This document shows, in pieces, positions 53,846 to 60,958 of a stretch of DNA of 64,000 nt. The translations under genes and the position numbers were made by a program. Numbering within the stretch: position 1 is the stretch's first letter; each line of letters begins with the position of its first letter. The notes under the pieces were generated by a model. The model did not search any database. It worked only from the letters and a program-made list of their open reading frames with translations, and was not told where the DNA came from. The stretch comes from JAHRAW01 sp965249835 (GTDB lineage: Bacteria; Pseudomonadota; Gammaproteobacteria; Arenicellales; Poriferihabitantaceae), in the NCBI GenBank assembly GCA_965249835.1, contig CBDFMY010000003.1, forward strand, positions 1,302,001 to 1,366,000. The letters are read 5' to 3'.

Positions 53846-54763
53846 ATGAAACACGCCTTTATCATGGACCCGCTGGAAAAGGTCAAGCCATGCAAAGACA
53901 CCACCTATTTTTTGATGCGCGCATGCGTCGAGCGCGGGCATCAGGTTTGTCACTTGGAACAACGTGCGTTGTGGTTGGAACACGATCAAGTGCGTGCGTG
54001 CGTGCGCTGGCTTGATGTCAACGAGGATCACGATCAACCATTCACGCACATGGAGCAAACCGAATGTGCGCTTGATGAAATGGACGCGGTGTGGATTCGC
54101 ACCGACCCGCCGCTTGACCGCCGTTATTTTTATACCACATTATTGCTCGACCGTTTGCCCGCGACCACGCGCGTGTTGAATCGCCCGAGCGGCATCCGCA
54201 ACTGGAACGAGAAACTCGCGGCACTCGAGTTTCCGCAATTTACGCCGCCGACCGTGGTCAGCAATGACCGGCAAACCATCGTCGAGTTCGCGCGAAAGCA
54301 AGGACGGATTACATTAAAACCGGTCGATGGTTTCGGCGGCAAAGGCATCGTGTTTTTTGAACACGGCGAATCCCCGCACCCAATCAAACGAGCCACCCAC
54401 GACGGCCGGCATTGGGTCATCGCACAAAAGTATCTGCCCGCGGCGCACGCCGGCGACAAACGAATTTTGTTGTTGAACGGCGAAGTGCTGGGCGGCATCC
54501 TGCGCCTTCACGCCGACGGTGTGGAACTCAACAACCTAGACGCCGGCGCCACCGCGCACCCGATGCAACCAAACAAACGCGACCTCGAAATCTGCGCTGC
54601 CGTCAAACCCGGATTAATCGAACAGGGCGTGTTCTTCGCCGGCATTGACATCATCGGCGAGTCGCTTATTGAAGTAAATGTAACCAGCCCCACCGGCTTG
54701 CAGGAACTGTGCCGTTTCAACGGCGTCGACTATCACCACCAAATCATCGCGGCGTTGGAGTAA
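53846..54763 (+). CDS. gshB: glutathione synthetase
   Basis: ATP-grasp ligase joining gamma-glutamylcysteine and glycine. About 305 residues beginning MKHAFIMDPLEKVKPCKDTT, the family N-terminus with the IMDP motif; a GTG at 53840 is an alternative start two codons upstream. The ATP-grasp core shows LKPVDGFGGKGI and the metal-binding IEVNVTSPTGLQEL. It starts 9 bp after prpE. The last 219 bp, from 54545, are repeated at 57417-57635 with about eight differences, marking the left edge of the duplicated accessory hotspot. Confidence 0.94.
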   Translation: MKHAFIMDPLEKVKPCKDTTYFLMRACVERGHQVCHLEQRALWLEHDQVRACVRWLDVNEDHDQPFTHMEQTECALDEMDAVWIRTDPPLDRRYFYTTLLLDRLPATTRVLNRPSGIRNWNEKLAALEFPQFTPPTVVSNDRQTIVEFARKQGRITLKPVDGFGGKGIVFFEHGESPHPIKRATHDGRHWVIAQKYLPAAHAGDKRILLLNGEVLGGILRLHADGVELNNLDAGATAHPMQPNKRDLEICAAVKPGLIEQGVFFAGIDIIGESLIEVNVTSPTGLQELCRFNGVDYHHQIIAALE

Positions 54764-54810
54764 GCGGTGGGAATGAAAAGGGCCGAACGCATGGCCATGT
54801 CTTCTTTCGT

Positions 54811-54839
54811 TTGCGCGACCTTTGAGATTGTCTTACAAT
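54811..54839 (+). promoter_or_regulatory. possible promoter of the methyltransferase operon
   Basis: TTGCGC (54811-54816), 17-bp spacer, TACAAT (54834-54839). The start would lie about 45 bp upstream of the methyltransferase ATG. The -10 is good, the -35 partial. Confidence 0.4.
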
Positions 54840-54890
54840 CGCATTTTTATGTAAGACTTTCGCTGATACTACAAAAAACACCAGCACATC

Positions 54891-55709
54891 ATGATGAAAA
54901 ATAACACCGATTTCATTAACACAATACAGCATGGCGACTGCCGGATTCTTATGCGTCAGATGCCAGATGAATTTGTTGACTTAATTATCACTGACCCACC
55001 GTTTGCAATTGATTTTAAGGATAATGCCGCAAACTACAATCGCAAACAAAGTAGCGTTATCCATGGCTACAATGAAATAAAAGGAAGTGATTATCAAGAG
55101 TTCACTTCTGATTGGATTTCGCAGGCGAGCAGAGTACTAAAGAATTCCGGAAGTATGTATATTTTCTCTGGATGGAATCATCTTAAAGAGATTTTGATTG
55201 CAATAGATGATTGCAAACTAATCACGGTTAACCATATTATTTGGAAGTATCAATTTGGCGTAACGACTAAACGGAAATATGTGACTTCGCATTATCATTG
55301 TTTGTTTGTATGCAAAAATGATAGCAAAAGGTATTTTCAACCTTTCGCTCGTTTTAACAAAGATGAACGCACGGCAAGCGGCGGGTCGGCACACTACAAA
55401 GACAAAGAGGATGTATGGGACATTAAACGAGAATACTGGCATGGTGATAAAAAAACGCCGACCAAACTTCCTGCAGAGGTTATAGTGAAAATCCTTGATT
55501 ACTCCAGTAAAGAAGGTGATTTGGTGTTGGATCCATTTCTCGGTTCTGGGCAAGTAGCGGTGGTGAGCAAGATGAAAAATCGTCGTTACGCAGGTTTTGA
55601 AATCGTAGAAGATTATTATGATTTTGCACTGGAAAGACTCACTACTGGAAACTATAGATTGAGTGCCGTTGAACCAAATACTGACCCAGTAATAGCAAGC
55701 ATATTTTAA
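54891..55709 (+). CDS. site-specific DNA methyltransferase, beta class (DPPF)
   Basis: 272-residue SAM-dependent methyltransferase. The catalytic motif IV DPPF (35-38) comes before the SAM-binding motif I DPFLGSG (214-220), the order of the beta class; DPPF favours N6-adenine methylation over N4-cytosine. The region between (about 45-190) is the likely target-recognition part. It is AT-rich compared with gshB on its left and has its own possible promoter. The endonuclease III-like gene follows after 5 bp, so the two are co-expressed. The alternative is an orphan or phage methyltransferase, but the paired gene and its placement in a hotspot favour a defence-type modification enzyme. Confidence 0.9.
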   Translation: MMKNNTDFINTIQHGDCRILMRQMPDEFVDLIITDPPFAIDFKDNAANYNRKQSSVIHGYNEIKGSDYQEFTSDWISQASRVLKNSGSMYIFSGWNHLKEILIAIDDCKLITVNHIIWKYQFGVTTKRKYVTSHYHCLFVCKNDSKRYFQPFARFNKDERTASGGSAHYKDKEDVWDIKREYWHGDKKTPTKLPAEVIVKILDYSSKEGDLVLDPFLGSGQVAVVSKMKNRRYAGFEIVEDYYDFALERLTTGNYRLSAVEPNTDPVIASIF

Positions 55710-55714
55710 TTACC

Positions 55715-56890
55715 ATGAACGATCTAAAAAACCTGGTAGTTGCGATAGCAAAAGTGGGCGTGAAAAACAGTCTTCGTCCTCCGCTTCATTTAATTGATGC
55801 GTTTGGTCATTTTTTTGTCGGCGACTCGCTTGATATTTCGCGATTAGATGAGCGGGATGGTGGTTGTACGCGCAGAGAATTGCTATTGCGCATGCTATTG
55901 ATGAACGCCGTTCTTGATCAAGGCCCAGATATTGAAGGCGTAAGAGATATGATGGTTAAGGTTGTAAACAATCTTTACAAAAAAGAAGTGCGCATATTTC
56001 ACAGGCCTTTGGATTTCTTCAAAGAGATAAATATCTCGGTGGAGCAAATATGGAGCATACATGAATCAGTAAAATCCAGCAGGGCAGCAGAGTGGGCGGA
56101 AGCGAACCAGACAACTGCATCTAAATATAATCTGTATATGGACAATAGCAAGCAAACATTGAACTATGCTGTTTTTCGTTGGGGGGTTCCGTTGGCACTA
56201 CCCTACTTGCTTGGCAAAAATAATGAAGATGGACAATCTACTGCACTTGTTGATTATTTAGAAACTTATCCGTCAGCAGAAAACATGAGCAATCAATTGA
56301 AAGACAATGAAAAGTTTGGATTGGGTAAGGCAATAGGCAACAAAGCTTGCCACTTGTTCGCTAAATGGATGGTTTCCACTTTTAATCTCTCCACGAAAAA
56401 ATCTGAATCTGGTTGGTCCGAATTTTCATATGAGGTACCGTTTGATTCTAATGCTGGTCGAGTTTTATGGAGAACTGGCTATCTTTGTAGCATCGCAGAT
56501 GAAAGTGAGTACATCAGAAAAGACGTCATTCAAAAAAATCAAGGGAAAGGAGGGAAACATTACATTCGCGTGACCAATATGAGAGGCATGGCGATTAGCA
56601 AAGATGTGCCTCTTGAACTATCCGACCTATACAAGGATGTTTGTGTGAGGCATCTAAAAACACATAAAAGAGGGCCGAAAAAGATAGAAGTCCAAAGGTT
56701 TCAACACGCACTCCTCATGCAAAATAAAGATGAAGAGTTGACTGTTGCTGCTTTTGATGATGGTCTTATTGAAATCGGTCGAAACTATTGCTTAAATCAT
56801 GAAAATCCACGCTGTGCAGAATGCCCTATAAATGAGCACTGCAAAGGATATCAATCTAATAATTCACTGATAACAGATTATAGAACGTGA
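55715..56890 (+). CDS. endonuclease III-like (HhH-GPD) iron-sulfur protein, candidate restriction partner
   Basis: 391 residues. The C-terminus has C359-x7-C367-x2-C370-x5-C376, very close to the 4Fe-4S loop of endonuclease III (C-x6-C-x2-C-x5-C). Upstream, GLGKAIGNKACHLF (202-215) can be aligned with the helix-hairpin-helix and its catalytic lysine (LPGVGRKTA in endonuclease III) at K210. VPFDSNAGRVLWRTG (241-255) aligns with the VDTHIFRVCNRT block, placing D244 at the catalytic aspartate. The protein is nearly twice the usual length, with an extra N-terminal region and an insert at 256-350. It would be expected to excise a base and/or cut an abasic site. Adjacent placement to a methyltransferase suggests cleavage at unmethylated sites. 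The alignment is by eye. Confidence 0.65.
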   Translation: MNDLKNLVVAIAKVGVKNSLRPPLHLIDAFGHFFVGDSLDISRLDERDGGCTRRELLLRMLLMNAVLDQGPDIEGVRDMMVKVVNNLYKKEVRIFHRPLDFFKEINISVEQIWSIHESVKSSRAAEWAEANQTTASKYNLYMDNSKQTLNYAVFRWGVPLALPYLLGKNNEDGQSTALVDYLETYPSAENMSNQLKDNEKFGLGKAIGNKACHLFAKWMVSTFNLSTKKSESGWSEFSYEVPFDSNAGRVLWRTGYLCSIADESEYIRKDVIQKNQGKGGKHYIRVTNMRGMAISKDVPLELSDLYKDVCVRHLKTHKRGPKKIEVQRFQHALLMQNKDEELTVAAFDDGLIEIGRNYCLNHENPRCAECPINEHCKGYQSNNSLITDYRT

Positions 56891-56899
56891 GTTCCGTAG

Positions 56900-56924
56900 G
56901 CCGGATTAGCGTGTGCAATCCGGC
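56900..56924 (+). repeat. REP-like hairpin after the candidate restriction gene
   Basis: Perfect 8-bp stem GCCGGATT/AATCCGGC with a 9-base loop, 10 bp after the stop codon. It resembles enterobacterial REP elements in sequence style. It is not followed by a tight T tract. Confidence 0.6.
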
Positions 56925-57010
56925 ATCCACTCGGTTTTATTCGGTATTCGGGGCAATCTAACCGCCCCTTTTCTGCCATATCCTCACCGCAATCCGTCTA
57001 AACTTGAGTC

Positions 57011-57169
57011 ATGTCCGCTCCTCGCCAAGACCAATGGGAATTCTGGATCGACCGTGGCGGCACGTTCACCGATGTGGCGGCGCGGCAGCCAAACGGCGAG
57101 GTAATCACCCATAAACTGTTGTCGGAAAATCCTCGGCAGTATCAGGACGCGGCGAAGCCGCGCAAATAG
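57011..57169 (+). pseudogene. 5' fragment of the 5-oxoprolinase gene (duplicate)
   Basis: Bases 57027-57155 are identical to 60987-61115, the start of the full oxoprolinase gene, covering the first 40 or so codons (DQWEFWIDRGGTFTDVAARQ...). It has its own ATG at 57011 with a different first few residues, then runs into GC-rich palindromic repeats and stops at TAG 57167-57169. The perfect identity indicates a recent duplication or gene conversion. Confidence 0.9.
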
Positions 57170-57416
57170 CGGCGGCTTCGCCGCCATTAAAGGATAGCGG
57201 CTAACGCCGCTGAATTTAATAACTGGATTGCCCGGCCAATAATCATAATATTGCCGGGCAATGACAAATGATAGGCAATGGTGATTTGAGAGGACAGATG
57301 CGAGTTGAGATGCCAAAAGTAACCGAGAAAAAATCCGGCGTAGCTGGACTCACCCCCTGATCATCAACTAACCGGAGTGCCAAATGTATCTGAGCCTATG
57401 CACCATGGATTACGCT

Positions 57417-57635
57417 GGCGCCACCGCGCACCCGATGCAACCAAACAAGCGCGACCTCGAAATCTGCGCCGCGGTCAAACCCGGATTAATCGAGCGGGGC
57501 GTGTTTTTCGCCGGCATTGACATCATTGGCGAGTCGCTTATCGAAGTAAATGTAACCAGCCCCACCGGCTTGCAGGAACTGTGCCGTTTCAACGGCATCG
57601 ACTATCACCACCAAATCATCGCGGCGTTGGAGTAA
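57417..57635 (+). pseudogene. 3' fragment of gshB (duplicate)
   Basis: 219 bp matching 54545-54763 at a fixed offset of 2872 with about eight base changes, mostly silent (for example I for V near the end). The stop codon is preserved. An ATG at 57384 lies in frame, so an 83-residue peptide could in theory be made, but it lacks most of the ATP-grasp fold. Confidence 0.92.
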
Positions 57636-57679
57636 TTAAGCGGCGGAGAAGGGGATGCGGGTTATACCACTGCCTATTT

Positions 57680-58120
57680 TTAGATTCGTCCGGTCGCTTG
57701 GCGAAGAAAGTCAACTATGTAATTTTTTGTCGCTGGGGATTTTTCAATTCCTTTGATGATTCGATCGACAACCTTCGCATCTGCTCTTTCTTTGGGTTTA
57801 ATGATTCCGTTTTTGAGCATTCTTTCCATGTTTCTCAGTTCCACAATGATGGCTTTCCGATACACAACATAACTGTCACATGTGATGAAAGGATGGTCAA
57901 CAGGTTTTAAAATACATGTTTGGTCATGGCCAGATTTGCCCGGGCGAATGGATGAAATGCTGACCAGCAATATTTGCGGTATACGATTGCCCGAATCAAC
58001 CGGATCCGTGATGGCTACATGTAAATGTAGTTTCTCGGAACTGTTGGGGGATATCGATGGAATCAGAAACGTATCTAACTTGCGTGGCTTATCGGTCGTG
58101 TTGCTGCGCAAAGAATCCAT
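57680..58120 (-). CDS. putative toxin of a Panacea-type toxin-antitoxin pair
   Basis: 146 residues from the ATG at 58120; an earlier start at 58141 is possible. The gene begins 32 bp before the end of the Panacea-domain gene on the same strand, the overlap typical of a coupled pair. The middle (LHVAITDP...ILLVSISS, then GHDQTCILKPVDHPFITCDSYVVYRKA) recalls the small beta-barrel of MazF/PemK-type RNases, with the HPFI..DSYV.Y pattern seen in some relatives. The C-terminal part (about 105-146) is helical and basic. Toxicity is not provable from sequence; it could also be an accessory protein. Confidence 0.6.
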   Translation of the reverse strand: MDSLRSNTTDKPRKLDTFLIPSISPNSSEKLHLHVAITDPVDSGNRIPQILLVSISSIRPGKSGHDQTCILKPVDHPFITCDSYVVYRKAIIVELRNMERMLKNGIIKPKERADAKVVDRIIKGIEKSPATKNYIVDFLRQATGRI

Positions 58121-58658
58121 CAATACCCTCCTCTTCCTCAAGGCGTTCCGCTATGGTCTTCGCTTGTTCGTCGTTATAACTGACCGCACGGAGCACGCGC
58201 TCAATGGGAATGGGAAGGGAAGAGCCATGCGGATCTTCCCATTCCGGGCAGTGTTCGTGCGTGTAGTCACTGATTTGGAACGGCGTCATGCCGCCAAATT
58301 TCCCCCACACTTCATCGATCGCTTCCATGTCCGATTTGCTGATATGACCAAGCGTGTTGCGGTTTTTTGGAACCTTGTTTTTTACAGATACTTCGTGGTC
58401 GGCGCGGGCGGAAATGAAATCGCCCCAGCCACCTGGTTGCGATTCAATGTAGCCGTTCATGTGATCAAAGGTCGCGGAGAGAACCGGCCCGTGTGGCATG
58501 GAAAAAAAACGATCGCCGGTGATTGTGTTGGCATACTTTTCCAACGAAGTTCGCTCCGAGAGATACATCAACTTCATCAGTTTAAGATGTGACATCGGTC
58601 CGTCATTTTTCCACAGCAGATAGACGGCCATGTGGGCGGCTGCTTTTTCGTCAAACAT
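58089..58658 (-). CDS. Panacea/SocA-like (DUF4065) domain protein, putative antitoxin
   Basis: 189 residues with the DUF4065 pattern throughout: LKLMKLMYLSERTSLEKY near the start, then GDRFFSMPHGPVLSATFDHM, and a closing acidic tail. Panacea domains serve as antitoxin modules paired with many unrelated toxin folds, and the prototype SocA is a proteolytic adaptor for the toxin SocB. Here the gene is followed in overlap by a small protein of possible MazF-like fold. The pair sits in the second arm of the duplicated gshB/oxoprolinase junction. Confidence 0.8.
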   Translation of the reverse strand: MFDEKAAAHMAVYLLWKNDGPMSHLKLMKLMYLSERTSLEKYANTITGDRFFSMPHGPVLSATFDHMNGYIESQPGGWGDFISARADHEVSVKNKVPKNRNTLGHISKSDMEAIDEVWGKFGGMTPFQISDYTHEHCPEWEDPHGSSLPIPIERVLRAVSYNDEQAKTIAERLEEEEGIDGFFAQQHDR

Positions 58659-58854
58659 TTGTCGGTGCCTAGTGGGAGTCGGGGCTATTTTCGCATAAAT
58701 TGATTGTCAAGTGCCAATTGATGGCACCGCTTGGCTCTACTGTATAATGCCAGAAACATTCTGGATTCGTGGCATGACGAAAAAAGGAAGCCGACATAAT
58801 GATAGCGGCTAACGCCGCTGGTTTAATCACTGGATTAGCCGGAACAAGCCGGGC

Positions 58855-58899
58855 AATTGTATATGTTCACTATTTCGCTGACAGCTTTTTCTCGGTTAC
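58855..58899 (+). repeat. short repeat family I, copy 3
   Basis: Contains GTATATGTTCACTATTTCGC followed by TGACAG and a T-rich stretch. Confidence 0.65.
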
Positions 58900-59086
58900 T
58901 TTGGCTTCTCAACGTGCCTTTGTCCTTTCAGTTCACCATTACCTATCATTCGTCATTCTCGCCGGCAGGCGGGAATCCAGACGCGGCGTAGCCGTGCGGC
59001 GGCGGCTTTGCCACCGGTAATGATAGCGGCTAACGCCGCTGAGTTTTTTAACTGGATTGCCCGGCCAATAATAATATGGGCCGGGC

Positions 59087-59122
59087 AATTGTATGTGTTC
59101 ACGTTTCGCTGACAGTTTTTCC
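59087..59122 (+). repeat. short repeat family I, copy 4
   Basis: Contains GTATGTGTTCACGTTTCGC followed by TGACAGTTTTT. It follows a GCCCGGCC...GGCCGGGC hairpin. Confidence 0.65.
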
Positions 59123-59217
59123 TCATCCTCGCCGCAAACGGGCATCTAGTTGAATAAACAAAGCCGGCGCGCAATGTTTGTTCGTAATTAATGAGTCCGG
59201 TCAAACCGGGCTTTTTT

Positions 59218-59337
59218 GCGCGTATCATCCCTGATACGCGCCCTTCGGGCTCGCTTCGCTCGCGCCAATCAATTCATGGCGCGCCCGGCGATTTTTTCTC
59301 AATGTGCTTTGGCTTCTCAACGCGCTTTTGTCTTCTC
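59218..59337 (+). repeat. intergenic repeat family A, copy 5
   Basis: Matches 2347-2473 and 2696-2822 through the hairpins and the CTCAATGTGCTTTGGCTTC tail. It directly follows the AGTCCGGTCAAACCGGGCTTTTTT unit. Confidence 0.85.
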
Positions 59338-59560
59338 GGTTCACTATTGTCCTTTCATTCGTCATTCTCGCCGGCAGGCGGGAATCCAGACGCGCGGCGT
59401 AGCCGCGGCTGGCGGCGAAGCCGCCGGCACTTTAAGCCACACTACGGCGTAACGGCATTAATAGTCCGGCTACGCCGGACAAAAAGCCAGCGGCTCTGCC
59501 GCCGGTAAGGATAGCGGCTAACGCCGCTGGGGGTTTAATAGATTCCCGCCTACCGGCGAG

Positions 59561-59651
59561 AATCACGGTCTGGGGATGTGGTTTGGATTATGACGGTATT
59601 AGTTACTCTCATCGTTTTTTAGTTCTGGGTTCTCGCCTTTGGCGAGAACAA
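59561..59651 (-). repeat. intergenic repeat family G, copy 3 (inverted)
   Basis: Reverse complement of 2512-2602 with two or three substitutions, 57 kb away. Confidence 0.85.
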
Positions 59652-59850
59652 CAGACTGGATTCCCGCCTGCCGGCGAGAATGACGGGTTGGGGAGACAAT
59701 GTGAATCGCAAAGTGTGACTTTCTTTGAGACGCCAAAAATAAACGAGAAAAAGCCCAGCGTAGCCGGACTCCCCCCTGCTCATCAATCAACCAAAGTGCC
59801 AAATGTTATGGCCTTTACACACCGGCGGAGGTTTGCTATATTTCCGCTCG

Positions 59851-60036
59851 CTAAGATTTACACCAAAAGGTCCCGCCTCGTCGGGTTACCTGTCGAATAC
59901 AACAGCGTTTTACCCGGCACGGGAGTAATTACCCCACGGGGCAAATAGGCAGGAATTTCATTTCCTTTTGGTGTGATCTTAGCAATGGCCCGGCACCGTT
60001 GTGCCGGGGTTGTTAATTTCACAACGCCGAAAGGCG
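59851..60036 (+). ncRNA. structured block, candidate non-coding RNA or mobile-element end
   Basis: A 20-base arm CTAAGATTTACACCAAAAGG (59851-59870) pairs with CCTTTTGGTGTGATCTTAG (59964-59982), enclosing about 93 bases that hold smaller palindromes such as CCCCACGGGG. Immediately after come a strong hairpin CCCGGCAC-CGTT-GTGCCGGG (about 59989-60008) followed by TTGTT, and CGCC-GAAA-GGCG (60025-60036), a GNRA-type tetraloop stem. The block occurs once in the window. An antisense open frame crosses it, but the long complementarity is better explained by RNA or DNA structure. Function unknown. Confidence 0.4.
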
Positions 60037-60112
60037 GGGGATTCAAATATTGGAATTTAACTTCACTCCAATCCAGCAAATGTTACCTTTTTCCTTACAA
60101 GAGATATTGCAA

Positions 60113-60259
60113 ATGAACAAAATCGATATTAAAGATACTCACACGCGAAAAAATCGTTGGGTGAAAACGTTGTTTTTTGTGCTCCTTTGTGTGGTTCCAC
60201 TGTCTGCTCAGTGCATGACCCTCTGCCTACTCCGCAAGAATCGTCCCCCGCTCCATTAG
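60113..60259 (+). pseudogene. signal-peptide part of a frameshifted secreted-protein gene
   Basis: The frame from ATG 60113 encodes a lysine/arginine-rich start and a hydrophobic core (TLFFVLLCVVPLSAQC), a good Sec signal peptide, then quickly loses sense and stops at 60259. The continuation of a plausible mature protein is in the next frame from about 60211 (HDPLPTPQESS...). A single-base change near 60205-60220 would join the two, so this is either a genuine frameshift mutation or a sequencing error. Confidence 0.55.
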
Positions 60260-60741
60260 CGTTTGAGGACATAACCGGTATTTTTGGATATGAGTTGGGC
60301 GATAAAATAAATCCCTATTATTTTGAAAAAGACGAAACAATTGAAGGCGATTACATTATTGCCTTTGATCCAAAAAATAAACCTGAGTATCAAAAATTGA
60401 TTGAGTTTGGAAATAAAACATGGAATCACTATTTTTGGTATGTAACTCCAAAGACAAGAAAAATAGCAGGAATTTATTACAACGCGTTTCACAGAAGCAT
60501 TTATATTTGTAATAAACGTTTGGAGAGAAAAATCGTTCCGGCGCTTGCGAAAAAATATGGAGAATTCACCGAGTATGATGTTGATGGAAAGGGCAAGGGG
60601 TTTGAAATTTGGCAAGGTAATAGAGGCGTGCATGTGGGGTGTGAAAAACGAGCAGATGAACGATATGCGAGATTTATTCTGGGTTTTAGAGACGACGATT
60701 TGCTAAAACTCCAGGCTCGCGAGATTGCTAATTTGGAGTGA
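60157..60741 (+). CDS. secreted or periplasmic protein of unknown function (5' end frameshifted)
   Basis: The open frame runs from a TTG at 60157 to 60741 (194 residues), but its first 18 or so residues are the out-of-frame reading of the signal peptide above. The credible mature part starts near 60211: DPLPTPQESSPAPLAFEDITG, a proline-rich linker, then about 160 residues rich in aromatic and charged residues (for example TWNHYFWYVTPKTRKIAGIYY and YDVDGKGKGFEIWQG). I recognise no family. The region is very AT-rich compared with the flanking oxoprolinase, a sign of transfer. A GC-rich hairpin AGGCGCG/CGCGCCT (60867-60889) lies downstream. Confidence 0.6.
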   Translation: MGENVVFCAPLCGSTVCSVHDPLPTPQESSPAPLAFEDITGIFGYELGDKINPYYFEKDETIEGDYIIAFDPKNKPEYQKLIEFGNKTWNHYFWYVTPKTRKIAGIYYNAFHRSIYICNKRLERKIVPALAKKYGEFTEYDVDGKGKGFEIWQGNRGVHVGCEKRADERYARFILGFRDDDLLKLQAREIANLE

Positions 60742-60958
60742 TGGAATCAGGACAGATAAAGAAAAGCGACAAAAGCATTAGACGAAATAGGCGAGTAAAC
60801 AATCATCATCGGCGTCGGCAGTGGTGAAATAAATCAGCAAAAATCCGGGCGGATGAAAAATAGATCAGGCGCGGCGCTCCGGCGCGCCTATTTCCTATTA
60901 AGCCAACACAGCGTATCCTCAACACCAGCCCGATGCCTTGTCCCCACATTCGTCCCCA

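Larger units (their letters stand above)
58659..60112. other. 1.45-kb gene-free repeat region in the second arm of the hotspot
   Basis: No intact gene is seen. It contains AGCGGCTAACGCCGCT hairpins (several), family I copies at 58855 and 59087, the GTTCGTAATTAATGAGTCCGG terminator-like unit (about 59176-59217), family A copy 5, GCCGGCGAAGCCGCC-type palindromes, inverted family G and, at 59851-60036, a strongly structured block described separately. Confidence 0.7.

Noticed and set aside
57384..57635. A second functional gshB-like gene of 83 residues
   Set aside because: It lacks the N-terminal and central ATP-grasp domains and matches only the last 219 bp of gshB; it is a duplication remnant.
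59858..60079. 73-codon antisense open frame across the structured block
   Set aside because: It coincides with long inverted complementarity and hairpins, has no clear ribosome-binding site, and I recognise no protein family.
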